In this document: piece after piece, positions 26,554 to 37,107 of the stretch
How positions within the stretch are numbered: the stretch's first letter is position 1
Layout: each line of letters begins with the position of its first letter
NCBI RefSeq assembly: GCF_002005445.1
Contig: NZ_CP014692.1
Span: 1,116,001 to 1,180,000, forward strand
Direction: 5' to 3'
Length of the DNA stretch: 64,000 nt
Source of the DNA: Acetobacter aceti
GTDB taxonomy: Bacteria > Pseudomonadota > Alphaproteobacteria > Acetobacterales > Acetobacteraceae
Position numbers and translations under genes: made by a program
The notes under the pieces: generated by a model
Databases searched by the model: none
Seen by the model: the letters and a program-made list of their open reading frames with translations, nothing else
Told to the model about the DNA's origin: nothing

Positions 26554-27036
26554 TTACTCTGCCGGCATAACTGAAGTCGGTCGTGTGGTGGTATGCCCAA
26601 CAGGAAATATCGAATCATAAGCCATATTAAATGCAAACGCATAAACCAGATAAAAGAGCGCGATCGACATGCTGAGCGAGAAGGCAAGCGTGATTGAGAC
26701 GCCAAGATAAAGCGCAATCGCTGGAAGCAGGACAATCTGCAGTCCAGCCTCAAACAGCACTGTATGCAGAAGCCTTACAGTGATGGTTTTACTGGTTGCC
26801 CCCCTGAGGCGAAGCATGGCGTGGTCGAAAAGCAGATTATAGAGGTAATTCCACAGCATTGCGGTGAGAGCGCTGCCAATGCCGATCGCCCCCATGTCTG
26901 AAGCCTGCACCCCAAATAGAATACTGCCGCATGGAATTACGATGGCGAGCGCAACGCACTCAAACAGCAGGGCGTGACGGAGACGATCTGTGCCGGAACG
27001 CAGGGCTGCGGTGGATTGAATGGATTCGGTTGACAT
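26554..27036 (-). CDS. PACE-family multidrug efflux protein
   Basis: The 160-residue membrane protein has four predicted helices and the two tandem PACE motifs: RLRHALLFECVALAIVIP and LLHTVLFEAGLQIVLLP (each R/L-x-x-H-x-x-x-FE), with the intervening MLWNYLYNLLFDHA and the final AFNMAYDSIFPV. PACE proteins (AceI type) are proton-driven exporters of biocides and diamines such as chlorhexidine and cadaverine. I start at the ATG at 27036; the upstream TTG adds three residues. It diverges from a LysR gene with a 66-bp gap, the arrangement typical of this family, so that regulator probably controls it. Confidence 0.88.
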   Translation of the reverse strand: MSTESIQSTAALRSGTDRLRHALLFECVALAIVIPCGSILFGVQASDMGAIGIGSALTAMLWNYLYNLLFDHAMLRLRGATSKTITVRLLHTVLFEAGLQIVLLPAIALYLGVSITLAFSLSMSIALFYLVYAFAFNMAYDSIFPVGHTTTRPTSVMPAE

Positions 27037-27043
27037 GCGGCGC

Positions 27044-27091
27044 AACCTATCTGATTTTTCGCTCAGAAAAAGTTAGAACCTATCTGTTTTT
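27044..27091. promoter_or_regulatory. direct repeats in the PACE/LysR divergent promoter
   Basis: AACCTATCTG followed by one variable base and TTTT occurs at 27044-27059 and again at 27077-27091. The copies are 33 bp apart, about three turns of DNA, so they lie on the same face. They fill the short gap between the divergent genes and are good candidate sites for the LysR regulator. Confidence 0.6.
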
Positions 27092-27102
27092 GAGATGGAT
27101 TA

Positions 27103-27999
27103 GTGAGTATCTCTTTTGATCAGCTACAGGCGTTCGTAGAGGCTGCGGCCGCGGGTTCATTTTCCGCGGCTGCACGCCGGACAGGCAAAGCTCAGTCTGC
27201 AATCAGTACGCATGTCAGTAATCTGGAAGACGACCTTGGTATCCTGCTGTTCAACAGGGAGGGACGTGTTCCAGTTCTCACACCAGCAGGCCAGAGACTG
27301 CTTGAGGAGGCGCGTGTCGTTCTGGATCGGCGCGAGCATCTTGTAGGGCTGGCGCGCTCTCTGGAAGAAGGTGTGGAAAATCGTCTGGTTGTCGCCATTG
27401 ATGAACTCTATCCGGAAAATGCCCTTGGGCCTATTTTTCAGGATTTTGCAGCACGCTTTCCTCATGTTGAACTGGAACTGCTGTTACCCCTGATGGAAGA
27501 TGTGGGGCACATGGTGCAGGCCGGAACGGCTGATCTCGGGGTAATGTGGCAGCAGACTACCCCGCCTGTTGATCTCGCGTTTCGGACGATAGGACGAGTG
27601 CCGCTGCGGCTTGTCTGCGGGCGTAACCATCCCCTGGCTGAACAGCCTGTGGCCTGGGAGGAATTGAAACGCTACCGGCAGATTCTGGTGGCGTCACGCG
27701 GCAAGAAGCAGGACAGGGAGAGCCTGCGGATAGCCGCTGAAGTGTGGTGGGTTGAAAGTAACTGGCTTATTCTGGAAATGGTCAAACATGGCGTTGGCTG
27801 GGCTTTCATTTCAGATCACGTTCTGGCGTCATCTCCTGTGGCATCATATATTGTAGTTCCTGACTTGCAATTTGACGCAGGTCATCATCAGGTTCCTCTC
27901 TCTATAGTATGGCACAAGAAAAAAGTGCATGGTCCAGCAGCACTATGGTTAAGAGAGAGAATATATCAGGAAAAGAGTGTTTTTATCGTTGCTGACTGA
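27103..27999 (+). CDS. LysR-family regulator, likely of the PACE efflux gene
   Basis: A 298-residue LysR protein with a GTG start. The N-terminal HTH shows FDQLQAFVEAAAAGSFSAAA, then TGKAQSAISTHVSNLEDDLG, LLFNREGR and LTPAGQRLLEEA. The effector domain covers about 90-290, including NRLVVAIDELYP. Its binding domain ends with SIVWHKKKVHGPAALWLRER. The divergent PACE gene and the two direct repeats between them point to control of efflux, perhaps by the exported compound. The inducer is unknown. Confidence 0.92.
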   Translation: MSISFDQLQAFVEAAAAGSFSAAARRTGKAQSAISTHVSNLEDDLGILLFNREGRVPVLTPAGQRLLEEARVVLDRREHLVGLARSLEEGVENRLVVAIDELYPENALGPIFQDFAARFPHVELELLLPLMEDVGHMVQAGTADLGVMWQQTTPPVDLAFRTIGRVPLRLVCGRNHPLAEQPVAWEELKRYRQILVASRGKKQDRESLRIAAEVWWVESNWLILEMVKHGVGWAFISDHVLASSPVASYIVVPDLQFDAGHHQVPLSIVWHKKKVHGPAALWLRERIYQEKSVFIVAD

Positions 28000-28267
28000 T
28001 GGTGTGTTTTTTTAAATCGAGAGTTTATGTTGAACTTTTTCTTCTATTTGGAGTTTTGGAGAGTGTTTTTCAGAAACGGATTTCCTTATAAAATGGCAAT
28101 ATTTTCAACGAATTGTTTGGAAATGAATTCTGGAGAGGCGTTTCTGATCAGAGTGATCGGCTGCGATAGTCTTACATATAGGTAATTTTACGCATTCCTT
28201 CCATGTGATCCGTTACCGTAACGTAATCATGTCGCCGGGTGATGGTTACGGCCATAAGGGGGTGTTC
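28000..28267. other. intergenic region ahead of the porin gene
   Basis: AT-rich, no gene supported. GTAATTTTACGCATTCC and a run of T-rich sequence occur near 28180, but no clear promoter pair stands out. AAGGGGG at 28256-28262 is the ribosome-binding site of the porin gene. Confidence 0.35.
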
Positions 28268-29470
28268 ATGGGTGCGCGAGTGTCACGGTTATCATTGGAC
28301 CGAAAAAAGAAATTACTTCGTTGTGGAAGTATCCTGTCAGCTTTTGCAACGCTGGGACTGATGGCGCCTGAGCGATCAAAGGCAGCGATGACCGTCAATT
28401 TTGGCAAGAATCAATACTTTACATTTGGTGTTGGTGTGAGAGGGCAGTATCTCACTAGGGATCCAGGAGCGACTCCAAGTAATTCCAGTGCCGCCAGTGC
28501 CTCAGATCTGCGTATCTACATGGGCGCCCAGTTCCATAAATACGTCAAGACGACTCTCAATCTTGAGCGTCTGAGAGATGGAAACTGGAATCTTCTGGAT
28601 GGAATTCTTCAGGTTGAACCCTGGAAAGAATTTAATATCTGGTTTGGTCGGATGTTGCCGGGAAGTGATCGTTCCAACCTTGATGGTCCCTATTTTCTCA
28701 GCACGTATGCCTACCCCCTTGTTTCCCAGTATCCTGGAGCTTGGTCTGGTCGAGATGATGGCATCACGATCTGGGGAAAAACGCTGAAAGACCGTTTCCG
28801 CTACACCATTGGAATGTATCGGGGTCACAACTGGGTTAATGGTGGTTCGAATTATGGCGAACATCCTCTGTTCGCCGGGCGTATGGAATACAACTTTCTC
28901 GATCCGGAGCCTTCGCCCGCGTATTATACCGCCAGCACTTATTACGGTAAGGCTGACATCCTTGCGATTGGTCTTGCCGGACAATATGAGGTTGACGGTG
29001 TCGGAAGTGCCCAGCAAAAAGGCGATTACAAGGCCTGGAATGTTGACGGTCTTTTTGAAAAGAAGATCGGTAAAAATGCACGATATGGCGTTTATACTTT
29101 AGAGGGCGCCTACTATCAGTATTATACTGATGGCGTGAAAGATATTCCTGCCGGTTACGGTCAGCGTTCGCCAGACTATGGCAATGTCGGTGGAATCAAT
29201 AACGGCACAGCCTTTCTGGCCAGTACGGCGTATCTCATTCCGTATAAACTGGGTTGGGGGCGCATCCAGCCTCTCGTACGTTATCAGCAGTTTCGTTTCA
29301 AAAGAGACCTTTACGGACCTGGACATCCGAAAACGACACAGTTCGATGCTGGAGCCAACTACGTGATGGACGGTCACAACCTTCGCTTTACGTTCGATTA
29401 TGTGCGTTACCATCCTGCCAGTACACGTACCTCAAATGCTTTTCTTCTGGGTATGCAGTTTCAGTACTGA
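28268..29470 (+). CDS. outer-membrane porin-like protein
   Basis: From the ATG at 28268 the 400-residue protein begins with a basic stretch and a signal-like segment (GSILSAFATLGLMAPERSKA), then a beta-barrel pattern rich in aromatic and Gly residues: YFTFGVGVRGQYLTRD, KYVKTTLNLERLRDGNWNL, FNIWFGRMLPGSDRSNLDGP, RFRYTIGMYRGHNW. It ends in an aromatic residue (FLLGMQFQY), as outer-membrane barrels do. The layout, with the QVEPWKEFNIWFGRM block, resembles phosphate-selective or general porins, but the substrate is not known. Upstream in-frame starts would add 21 residues without a ribosome-binding site. A small secreted protein follows at 66 bp and may share its message. Confidence 0.8.
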   Translation: MGARVSRLSLDRKKKLLRCGSILSAFATLGLMAPERSKAAMTVNFGKNQYFTFGVGVRGQYLTRDPGATPSNSSAASASDLRIYMGAQFHKYVKTTLNLERLRDGNWNLLDGILQVEPWKEFNIWFGRMLPGSDRSNLDGPYFLSTYAYPLVSQYPGAWSGRDDGITIWGKTLKDRFRYTIGMYRGHNWVNGGSNYGEHPLFAGRMEYNFLDPEPSPAYYTASTYYGKADILAIGLAGQYEVDGVGSAQQKGDYKAWNVDGLFEKKIGKNARYGVYTLEGAYYQYYTDGVKDIPAGYGQRSPDYGNVGGINNGTAFLASTAYLIPYKLGWGRIQPLVRYQQFRFKRDLYGPGHPKTTQFDAGANYVMDGHNLRFTFDYVRYHPASTRTSNAFLLGMQFQY

Positions 29471-29535
29471 TGCCGGGCAAATGGATGACATTATTGAGCC
29501 ATTGGCTCACGAACGAAATGGCGGGGGATAATGGT

Positions 29536-29976
29536 ATGATAACCTTGAAGCGAACGGTCCAGATTGGAGCTTTTATAATCGCTTCCTGTGCAGGAAACGA
29601 TTTTGCCCTGGCTTCTCCGGCCTATGAGACGATGGATTGCCGTCATCTCTTTGCGGAAGATGTGCGGGTTTCCGATCGGATTATCTTGCTGCGGCAGAAG
29701 CTGTCGGATGCTGTATCAAGTGGTAAAGATACTGCCGATAATGGTTTTTTTGTAAAATTTGACCCCATTCAGGGAATTGGAATTATGAATGGCATAACTT
29801 TGTCACCAGAAGGAAAGCCTCTTGGTGATGAAGTTTCTGATGCAGCTATCGAGAAACAGACCCAACAACTGGCAGCAATCAAGCGGCAGGAAGTGCTGAA
29901 AGTCTGTCCGACCATGACCATGCCACTGTCAACGCAGAGCCGCCTGAAAGATGATCAGATGCGCGCGGCTCCTTGA
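29536..29976 (+). CDS. small secreted protein of unknown function
   Basis: A 146-residue protein from the ATG at 29536. It has a signal peptide (TVQIGAFIIASCAGNDFALA), then a short helical mature region (DVRVSDRIILLRQKLSDAVS and IEKQTQQLAAIKRQEVLKVC) with two cysteines (MDCRHLF and KVCPTM) that could pair. I recognise no family. GGGGGA lies 9 nt upstream of the start. It follows the porin gene at 66 bp and precedes the IS remnant. Confidence 0.6.
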   Translation: MITLKRTVQIGAFIIASCAGNDFALASPAYETMDCRHLFAEDVRVSDRIILLRQKLSDAVSSGKDTADNGFFVKFDPIQGIGIMNGITLSPEGKPLGDEVSDAAIEKQTQQLAAIKRQEVLKVCPTMTMPLSTQSRLKDDQMRAAP

Positions 29977-30131
29977 AGAGGCCTGCTAAAGACAATTCTA
30001 TAAGCCGGACTTGATGTTCCAGACGGAAGATTTGTCGATATCGGTTGTTTTCAAGGCATCCATGTGTGCAGCAAGCACGTATCAGGACCTTTGCGCCTGG
30101 AAGGGGTTATAGACCCCTTCACGTATTTATT

Positions 30132-30793
30132 TTACGGTGTGTCGTCATTTAAGCAGGATGATGATTGAGGCGAACTGCACGGCTGCGAGGAAAGTTGATT
30201 TCAGTTTGTCATAGTGGGGTGCGATAAATCGGAGCTGTTTGAGTTTATTGAAGAACTGCTCGACAAGGTTTCGTTCACGGTAGTGAGAAATCGGTTTTCC
30301 GTCGTGTCGTTCTGTTGTGTTTTGGCGGGATGACCGGGGTAATCCCGCGCTCTGCCAGTCGGTCGATCAGCCTGTCCGCATTATACGCCCTGTCGGTAAG
30401 GAAGGCATCCGGGGCGATGTTTTCCAGAAGCGGTTCGCCCGGGTGATATCGGCAGCCTGTCCGGGCGTGATAGCGAGTTCCACCGAATTGCCCAGAGCGG
30501 CGATGCACTTTTTTCCAGTCACCGAACCGGGCAGGAAGGTCACGCCACGGAATGCCCGCGCGGTAGCGATACAGTACGGCTTCCACAAACAGACGGTTGT
30601 CCACAGCCGTGCCGCCGACATGATCTTCACGGCCGGGAAGAAGATCCTTTATCCGCTCCCATTGATCATCGCGCAAACCGCAGCGTCGCATCCGTTTGTC
30701 TTCTCCAAAAACCGGGAAAACAGTCAGCACACGCAGACACAAAGTACAACATCTACGCGCCACACTCACGGTTTAAATGACGACACGCCGTAA
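30132..30793. mobile_element. decayed IS5-family element with intact ends
   Basis: The two ends are near-perfect inverted repeats: TTACGGTGTGTCGTCATTTA from 30132 rightwards, and on the other strand TTACGGCGTGTCGTCATTTA from 30793, with one mismatch. Inside lies a transposase gene, read leftwards, that has lost its middle and has two frame changes. The element is 662 bp, about 200 bp shorter than full-length relatives of this type. No clear target duplication could be set. It lies just beyond ureG. Confidence 0.85.
30145..30691 (-). pseudogene. IS5-family transposase, internally deleted and frameshifted
   Basis: The N-terminal part (MRRCGLRDDQWERIKDLLPG, then IPWRDLPARFGDWKKVHRR) is intact. 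It is then joined directly, in a shifted frame, to ALGNSVELAITPGQAADIT, which in complete proteins lies some 70 residues later. The missing piece contains the first catalytic Asp (the D-S-T region). The frame then returns (DAFLTDRAYNADRLIDRLAE, ITPVIPPKHNRT) and shifts again to SHYRERNLVEQFFNKLKQLR and a final FLAAVQFASIIILLK with stop at 30145. It cannot be active by itself, though its ends could still be moved by a related transposase. Confidence 0.88.
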
Positions 30794-30910
30794 GTCTCTT
30801 TGTAAAATTCGGGCAAAGCCTTGACAAGCATATTTACCTGCTGTGCAGGTGCTCTTTATCTGAAGGCGATATTTCGGAACTTTCCTGAACACAGTACCAT
30901 CCGGATAGTT

Positions 30911-31546
30911 TTATGATTTCTCTTTGGCAGAGGACAGGCCGCCCTTGTCGCAAATGAACAGGGCGATTTCCTCAACTCCCTGACCCGAACGGATGTTCGT
31001 AAAGACAAAAGGTCGTTCACCACGCATGCGCTTGCTGTCGCGGTCCATGACGGACAGATCCGCTCCGACATACGGAGCAAGATCGATCTTGTTGATAACA
31101 AGAAGATCGCTTTTCGTAATGCCCGGCCCTCCCTTGCGGGGTATTTTATCACCCGCCGACACATCGATCACATAAATCGTCAGGTCGGCCAGTTCCGGGC
31201 TGAATGTGGCCGCCAGATTGTCTCCGCCACTTTCGACAAGAACAATATCGAGATTGGGAAATTTCCCGTTCAGTTCATCAATGCCGGACAGATTGATACT
31301 GGCGTCCTCACGAATGGCCGTGTGGGGGCAGCCACCGGTCTCGATCCCCATGATGCGTTCGGGGGGGAGTGATCCTGCGCGTGTCAGGAATTCCGCGTCT
31401 TCACGGGTATAGATGTCGTTGGTCAGAGCGGCAATATCGAAGTCATCGCGAAAACGCCGACAGAGCGCGTCCATGAGCGCCGTCTTGCCGGTGCCGACAG
31501 GGCCGCCGATACCAACGCGCAGTGGACCGTGATGTCTGTTTGTCAT
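30911..31546 (-). CDS. ureG: urease accessory GTPase UreG
   Basis: UreG hydrolyses GTP to drive nickel delivery into the urease active site, in complex with UreF and UreD. The 211-residue SIMIBI GTPase has a P-loop at about 13-22 ([13 protein letters not shown]), [15 protein letters not shown], the nickel-binding Cys-x-His of [31 protein letters not shown], and the guanine-specific NKID ([17 protein letters not shown]). It is the last gene of the cluster and overlaps ureF by 4 bp. Small inverted repeats (ACCTGC/GCAGGT at 30836-30850) beyond it could be a weak terminator. Confidence 0.98.
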   Translation of the reverse strand: MTNRHHGPLRVGIGGPVGTGKTALMDALCRRFRDDFDIAALTNDIYTREDAEFLTRAGSLPPERIMGIETGGCPHTAIREDASINLSGIDELNGKFPNLDIVLVESGGDNLAATFSPELADLTIYVIDVSAGDKIPRKGGPGITKSDLLVINKIDLAPYVGADLSVMDRDSKRMRGERPFVFTNIRSGQGVEEIALFICDKGGLSSAKEKS

Positions 31547-32208
31547 GTTCTGAATAACCTCGTTTCCTGAGTTTCATGGTGCATGGCTGCAAGATCCGAG
31601 CGGAAACACAGTCCTCCCGCATCTTCCAGCGTGAGGGATTGTGTTGTTGTCACGGTTGCTGCCATCCGGCCTTCAAGAGCGGAAAGCGCACGCAGCCCAT
31701 CCGTCTGGCCGAGCGGGATCAGCCGCACCGCTGCCGAGACAAGGGCTGAAACCGCGACATGGGCGCAACCGAGGGCGGCCACATCTTCGTCAAATCCTGC
31801 GGCTTTCAGCGTTACGCCGTACATCACCGGCAGGGGCCAGCGAACGGCCAGTGTCGTGACGGAAGGAGGCAGGCAGTCCCACACTTTCACGGCCCGTAAA
31901 AATGCCTCGCCCTGTTTGACGGTTTCTTCAAACCGCTCGCGTGAGGATGAGAGCGCGCAGCCCTCCTGAGCTACTGAATACATTTCATCCAGTGTTTCCG
32001 CCCGCCACGCCGCCCGCAGGAGGATCATGTCGGTGTGCAGGCTGCCATATGTCAGAAGACTGTCGATCCATTCGACAAGTGTTACAACGCTGGTGACGTC
32101 ACCGCACTCTATGGCCCACTCCAGTCCGTGGCTGTAAGCGAACCCACCGGTTGGAAAAGCCGGTGAAAGCCACGAGAGAAGTCTGGTGAGTTGTAGTGCG
32201 TGCATCAT
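31543..32208 (-). CDS. ureF: urease accessory protein UreF
   Basis: UreF is a helical protein that binds UreD and recruits UreG; it acts as a GTPase-gating factor in nickel insertion. The 221-residue protein shows the family start [20 protein letters not shown] followed by EWAI, and the late [18 protein letters not shown] motif. It lies between ureE and ureG, with a 4-bp overlap with ureG and a 15-bp gap after ureE. Confidence 0.97.
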   Translation of the reverse strand: MMHALQLTRLLSWLSPAFPTGGFAYSHGLEWAIECGDVTSVVTLVEWIDSLLTYGSLHTDMILLRAAWRAETLDEMYSVAQEGCALSSSRERFEETVKQGEAFLRAVKVWDCLPPSVTTLAVRWPLPVMYGVTLKAAGFDEDVAALGCAHVAVSALVSAAVRLIPLGQTDGLRALSALEGRMAATVTTTQSLTLEDAGGLCFRSDLAAMHHETQETRLFRT

Positions 32209-32223
32209 ATCTCTGGCAGATGG

Positions 32224-32727
32224 TCAGTGATGGTGGTGATGCCCGTCGCCATGCTCATGACTGTGCTTGTGATCATGGGTGTGAGAATCTCCATGTCCAG
32301 AGGAATAAGCGCCTGTTTCCGGATCGAATGGCGCACGGACGGTATGAATGTGACCACCCAGCCCGCGCACCATGTCCGCAATCACGTGGTCATTGCGGAT
32401 CAGGATACGTTTTTCCTCGATCATGGCAGGCAGATGCCGGTTTCCCAGATGCCAAGCCATACGCAGCAGATGCAGCGTGTCATGACCGGTCACTTCCAGC
32501 AGGTCTTCCTCCTGCGCTTCGACCCGCACCACACGTCCATCTTCCAGCAACAGCCCTTCTCCGGTGCGGAGCAGACGTGCGTGCTCCAGATCAAGCAGCA
32601 TCCGCTCGCCTGAACGCAGGTCGAGCATCATGCGACGACGATGACGGCCTTCGTAATCGGCGGAAAAGACATCGCACTCACGCGAACGGTCCCAGCTTCC
32701 CGCTGGCAGGATTTCAGAACATCTCAT
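32224..32727 (-). CDS. ureE: urease accessory protein UreE, nickel metallochaperone
   Basis: UreE binds nickel and hands it to UreG. The 167-residue protein has the N-terminal peptide-binding domain, the C-terminal metal-binding domain (LEVTGHDTLHLLRMAWHLGN, then ILIRNDHVIADMVRGLG with the central His), and a His-rich tail of about 23 residues that contains 11 His and ends in HHHHH. The ATG at 32727 comes one base after the ureC stop (TGA-c-ATG), so translation is coupled; an earlier in-frame start would overlap ureC. The tail should raise nickel-storage capacity. Confidence 0.96.
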   Translation of the reverse strand: MRCSEILPAGSWDRSRECDVFSADYEGRHRRRMMLDLRSGERMLLDLEHARLLRTGEGLLLEDGRVVRVEAQEEDLLEVTGHDTLHLLRMAWHLGNRHLPAMIEEKRILIRNDHVIADMVRGLGGHIHTVRAPFDPETGAYSSGHGDSHTHDHKHSHEHGDGHHHHH

Positions 32728-32728
32728 G

Positions 32729-34434
<1,706 letters not shown>

Positions 34435-34435
<1 letters not shown>

Positions 34436-34776
34436 CAGTCGATCTCCCCCATGACGTCACCCCGAAAGCCGATGGCGCGTCGTGCGCCCCGGAACGGCAC
34501 AAGCGTGATTTCGCGTTCCTGTCCCGGCTCGAAACGCAGCGCGCCGCCCGATGGCACGTCCAGCCGCCAGCCAAGCGCCCTGTCGCGATCGAACTTCAGG
34601 GCCGGATTGGTTTCGGCAAAATGATAGTGGCTGCCGACCTGAATCGGACGGTCACCCGTGTTGGTAACCAGCAGCGTCAGGCGTTCCGCACCCTCATTCA
34701 GTTCGATGTCGCCCGCTTTGGGGAAAATCTCGCCGGGGACGCCACCGGGGGGGAGGGGGTCAGCGTATCGGGTCAT
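34435..34776 (-). CDS. ureB: urease beta subunit
   Basis: A 113-residue structural subunit with the family pattern of a small beta-barrel: [18 protein letters not shown] start (here [20 protein letters not shown]), [19 protein letters not shown], and [16 protein letters not shown]. It forms the (UreABC)3 core with UreA and UreC. It overlaps ureA by 17 bp and ureC by 1 bp. The three subunits are separate genes, as in most bacteria, not fused. Confidence 0.97.
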
Positions 34777-35062
34777 GAACCGTCACCAGTTTTGTGCCAT
34801 CGGGGAAGGTCGCTTCGACCTGAACATCGTGGATCATCTCGGCGACGCCCTGCATCACCTGATCGCGTGTGATGACATGCGCGCCGCGTTCCATCAGATC
34901 GGCCACGCTCGCACCGTCTCGTGCGCCTTCGACCACGAAATCCGTGATGAGCGCGATCGCTTCCGGGTAATTCAGCCTGACCCCCCGTTTCAGCCGCTTT
35001 CGGGCGACGATGGCCGCCATGGCCACCAGCAGCTTGTCTTTTTCCCGAGGCGTCAGTTTCAT
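34760..35062 (-). CDS. ureA: urease gamma subunit
   Basis: The 100-residue gamma subunit is highly conserved: [20 protein letters not shown] at the start, [39 protein letters not shown], and [20 protein letters not shown] near the end. It is the first structural gene after ureD (67-bp gap) and overlaps ureB. Confidence 0.98.
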   Translation of the reverse strand: MKLTPREKDKLLVAMAAIVARKRLKRGVRLNYPEAIALITDFVVEGARDGASVADLMERGAHVITRDQVMQGVAEMIHDVQVEATFPDGTKLVTVHDPIR

Positions 35063-35129
35063 GACCCGAATGCTCCCTTGTCCAGCCTACGGCGCGTCGG
35101 CCACCGTTCTTTCATGTGATCCTGCCTTA

Positions 35130-35978
35130 TCATGTGCGCCACGTCACCGGATCGCCCTGTCCCTCTCTCAGAATGGAGAGCAACTGCCGCGAAAGCCTCG
35201 ATATGGCGAGACTGCTGTTTCCAAGCGCACGGAGCACCAGCATGCCGTTCCATGCCGATGCGGCGGCTTCCACGGTATCGCCCTTTCCGCCAAGCGCAGC
35301 CCGTACGGGATGTAACCATCTTTCGGCATCCGGCGCGACCAGCCACAGGGTCAGCATCACCGTCCGTCCGGCGGCGACAGCTTTCTGCTCCAGAAGGCGT
35401 GCGAGCGATCCTTCCGCGATCAGCGACTCTACCCAGAGCAATTCGTCAGCCCGTTTGACCCGCAGACGATCCCGCAGACGGATGCTCTCGACCGTCTCAT
35501 CGGAACCTGAACGCCCGAAAACCCGTGTCTCGCAGCCAAGAAAGGTCGCGTCTCCGGCCATTTCGACTTCCAGCAGACGGGATGCCGCGCTGCGATCGAA
35601 AAAGATCGTCTCCAGAGGCAGCCAGTCCAGTCGTGCTCCTGTTTCAACCTGACAACGTGCTTCGATCCGGGCTGGCGTATCTTCATCCCGTGCCTTGTAG
35701 ATGCGCTCCGCCGCCTGTGTCGTAACGGTCAGGTAACTTCCTGCGCGACAGACAATGGCGCCGCTGATCCGATCTCCCGCCGCTATGCCGCCGGAGACAT
35801 TGACCAGCACGGCTTCCGGTGTGCCTTGGGGGCGGCGCGGCATCAGGATACGGCAACAGCCCTGCTGTCGCAGCTCTGCGATCCGTGTGGCATGCCCGGA
35901 GAGGCGTACATCCAGTCCGTAGAGTCCGACGGCCCGTTCAAGAAGAACCGGGGAAGCCATTTCTTTCGGATCAGGCAT
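35130..35978 (-). CDS. ureD: urease accessory protein UreD
   Basis: UreD (UreH in some species) is the scaffold that binds apo-urease and forms a channel for nickel from UreF-UreG. The protein has about 282 residues from the ATG at 35978. It shows SGGIAAGDRISGAIVCRAGS, VTTQAAERIYKARD, WLPLETIFFDRSAASR, RDRLRVKRADELLWVESLIA and EAAASAWNGMLVLRALGNSS. The start is uncertain: an in-frame TTG at 36056 would add 26 residues, and neither has a clear ribosome-binding site. It is the first gene of the cluster, so the operon promoter should be between here and the IS3 remnant. No nickel transporter gene is nearby. Confidence 0.94.
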   Translation of the reverse strand: MPDPKEMASPVLLERAVGLYGLDVRLSGHATRIAELRQQGCCRILMPRRPQGTPEAVLVNVSGGIAAGDRISGAIVCRAGSYLTVTTQAAERIYKARDEDTPARIEARCQVETGARLDWLPLETIFFDRSAASRLLEVEMAGDATFLGCETRVFGRSGSDETVESIRLRDRLRVKRADELLWVESLIAEGSLARLLEQKAVAAGRTVMLTLWLVAPDAERWLHPVRAALGGKGDTVEAAASAWNGMLVLRALGNSSLAISRLSRQLLSILREGQGDPVTWRT

Positions 35979-36124
35979 GATACTGTGGGCGATTGGCGGT
36001 GCGAGTATCCATACCTTGCATGCAGCATAGAAAGATCCGTTTTGCCAGTTCTGCAATGGAGGAAAATACGTAGTTCAGGCGGTTTGATATTGTTTGACTT
36101 TGCCCCGAACGTGACCTCAGTTTT

Positions 36125-36470
36125 GAGTTGGGGTCATCGTGACGCATAGCGTCAGGTCTCTGGATCCAGACCCATCAGCCGACAGGCGCGCCGCTACGAG
36201 TAATCTCGCTCCGTAATCGCCGAGGTCGTGGTTTCCCGCCGCAAACCGGGCGTTACAAATTTTTTGCCAGAAGCCGCTTCAGCTTCGCGTTCTTCTCTTC
36301 AGGTGCCCTGAACTGCCGTGCCTCCGATACCTCCATGCCACCGTATTTCGACCGCCATGTGTAGAACGTCGCATCGCTGATCCCGTGCTTGCGGCACGGA
36401 TCGGCCGCTGATGCACCCGCCTGATGCTCTTTCAGGATAGCGCCATTCCTCCAGCCAGAACCGGAAAAAG
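36125..36470 (-). pseudogene. IS3-family transposase remnant (orfA and start of orfB)
   Basis: Read leftwards from about 36470 the translation gives AILKEHQAGASAADPCRKHG, ISDATFYTWRSKYGGMEVSE and KNAKLKRLLAKNL, the OrfA helix-turn-helix and leucine-zipper region of IS3-family elements, ending in TAA at 36255-36253. Beyond it, with stops in between, is the OrfB start (RRACRLMGLDPET, then RYASR). No intact start, no catalytic domain and no clear ends remain. It is an old fragment beside ureD, and it mirrors the IS5 remnant at the other end of the urease cluster. Confidence 0.82.
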
Positions 36471-36634
36471 GGAATCACAGTCCAGGCATCAATACAAAGA
36501 GGTTGCCACAGCCCTCCAGGTTCTCATCTGATGTCTGGCCAGTTCGCCGAGCGTGCATCAGTGTTCGCCTTGACCATCCCGCCAATCCGGGAGACACCCC
36601 TCTGCACCTGACATATTCTCTGGAGGCTCGTCCC

Positions 36635-37096
36635 ATGACCGACATCCGCGCCCGCATCGCCGACGAAACCAAGACCGCCATGAAGGCCGGCCAGAAAGAG
36701 CGTGTCATGACCCTCCGCATGATCGGTGCGAAGATCAAGGACGCTGACATCGCCGCACGCGGGCAGGGCAAGGACGCCCTCGCGGATGACGACATCACCT
36801 CCACGTTGCGGGGCATGGTCAAATCCCGTCAGGAATCCGTAAAACTGTATCGCGACGGGGATCGCGAAGAGCTTGCGGCCAAGGAAGAAGCGGAAATCGA
36901 AGTCATCCGTGAATTCCTGCCGCCGGAAATGGACGAAGCGGCTCTCGAAGCTGCTGTCAAAGCTGCTGTCTCCGAGACCGGCGCGGCCACCATGAAGGAC
37001 ATGGGCAAGGTCATGGGCGCTCTTAAAACGAAATTCGGCGCATCCCTCGATCTCGGTCGCGCAAACGGTCTCGTCAAGGCCGCTCTCTCCGCCTAA
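36635..37096 (+). CDS. GatB/YqeY domain protein
   Basis: The 153-residue YqeY protein resembles the tail domain of the GatB amidotransferase. Motifs: MTDIRARIADETKTAMKAGQ, RVMTLRMIGAKIKDADIAAR, RDGDREELAAKEEAEIEVIR and the C-terminal MGKVMGALKTKFGASLDLGR. Its precise role is not settled; a tRNA-related function is assumed by homology. The ATG at 36635 has TGGAGG 8 nt upstream. It lies 11 bp upstream of dnaG, and the order yqeY-dnaG-rpoD is common in alphaproteobacteria. Confidence 0.93.
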   Translation: MTDIRARIADETKTAMKAGQKERVMTLRMIGAKIKDADIAARGQGKDALADDDITSTLRGMVKSRQESVKLYRDGDREELAAKEEAEIEVIREFLPPEMDEAALEAAVKAAVSETGAATMKDMGKVMGALKTKFGASLDLGRANGLVKAALSA

Positions 37097-37107
37097 ATCA
37101 TGGTTGT

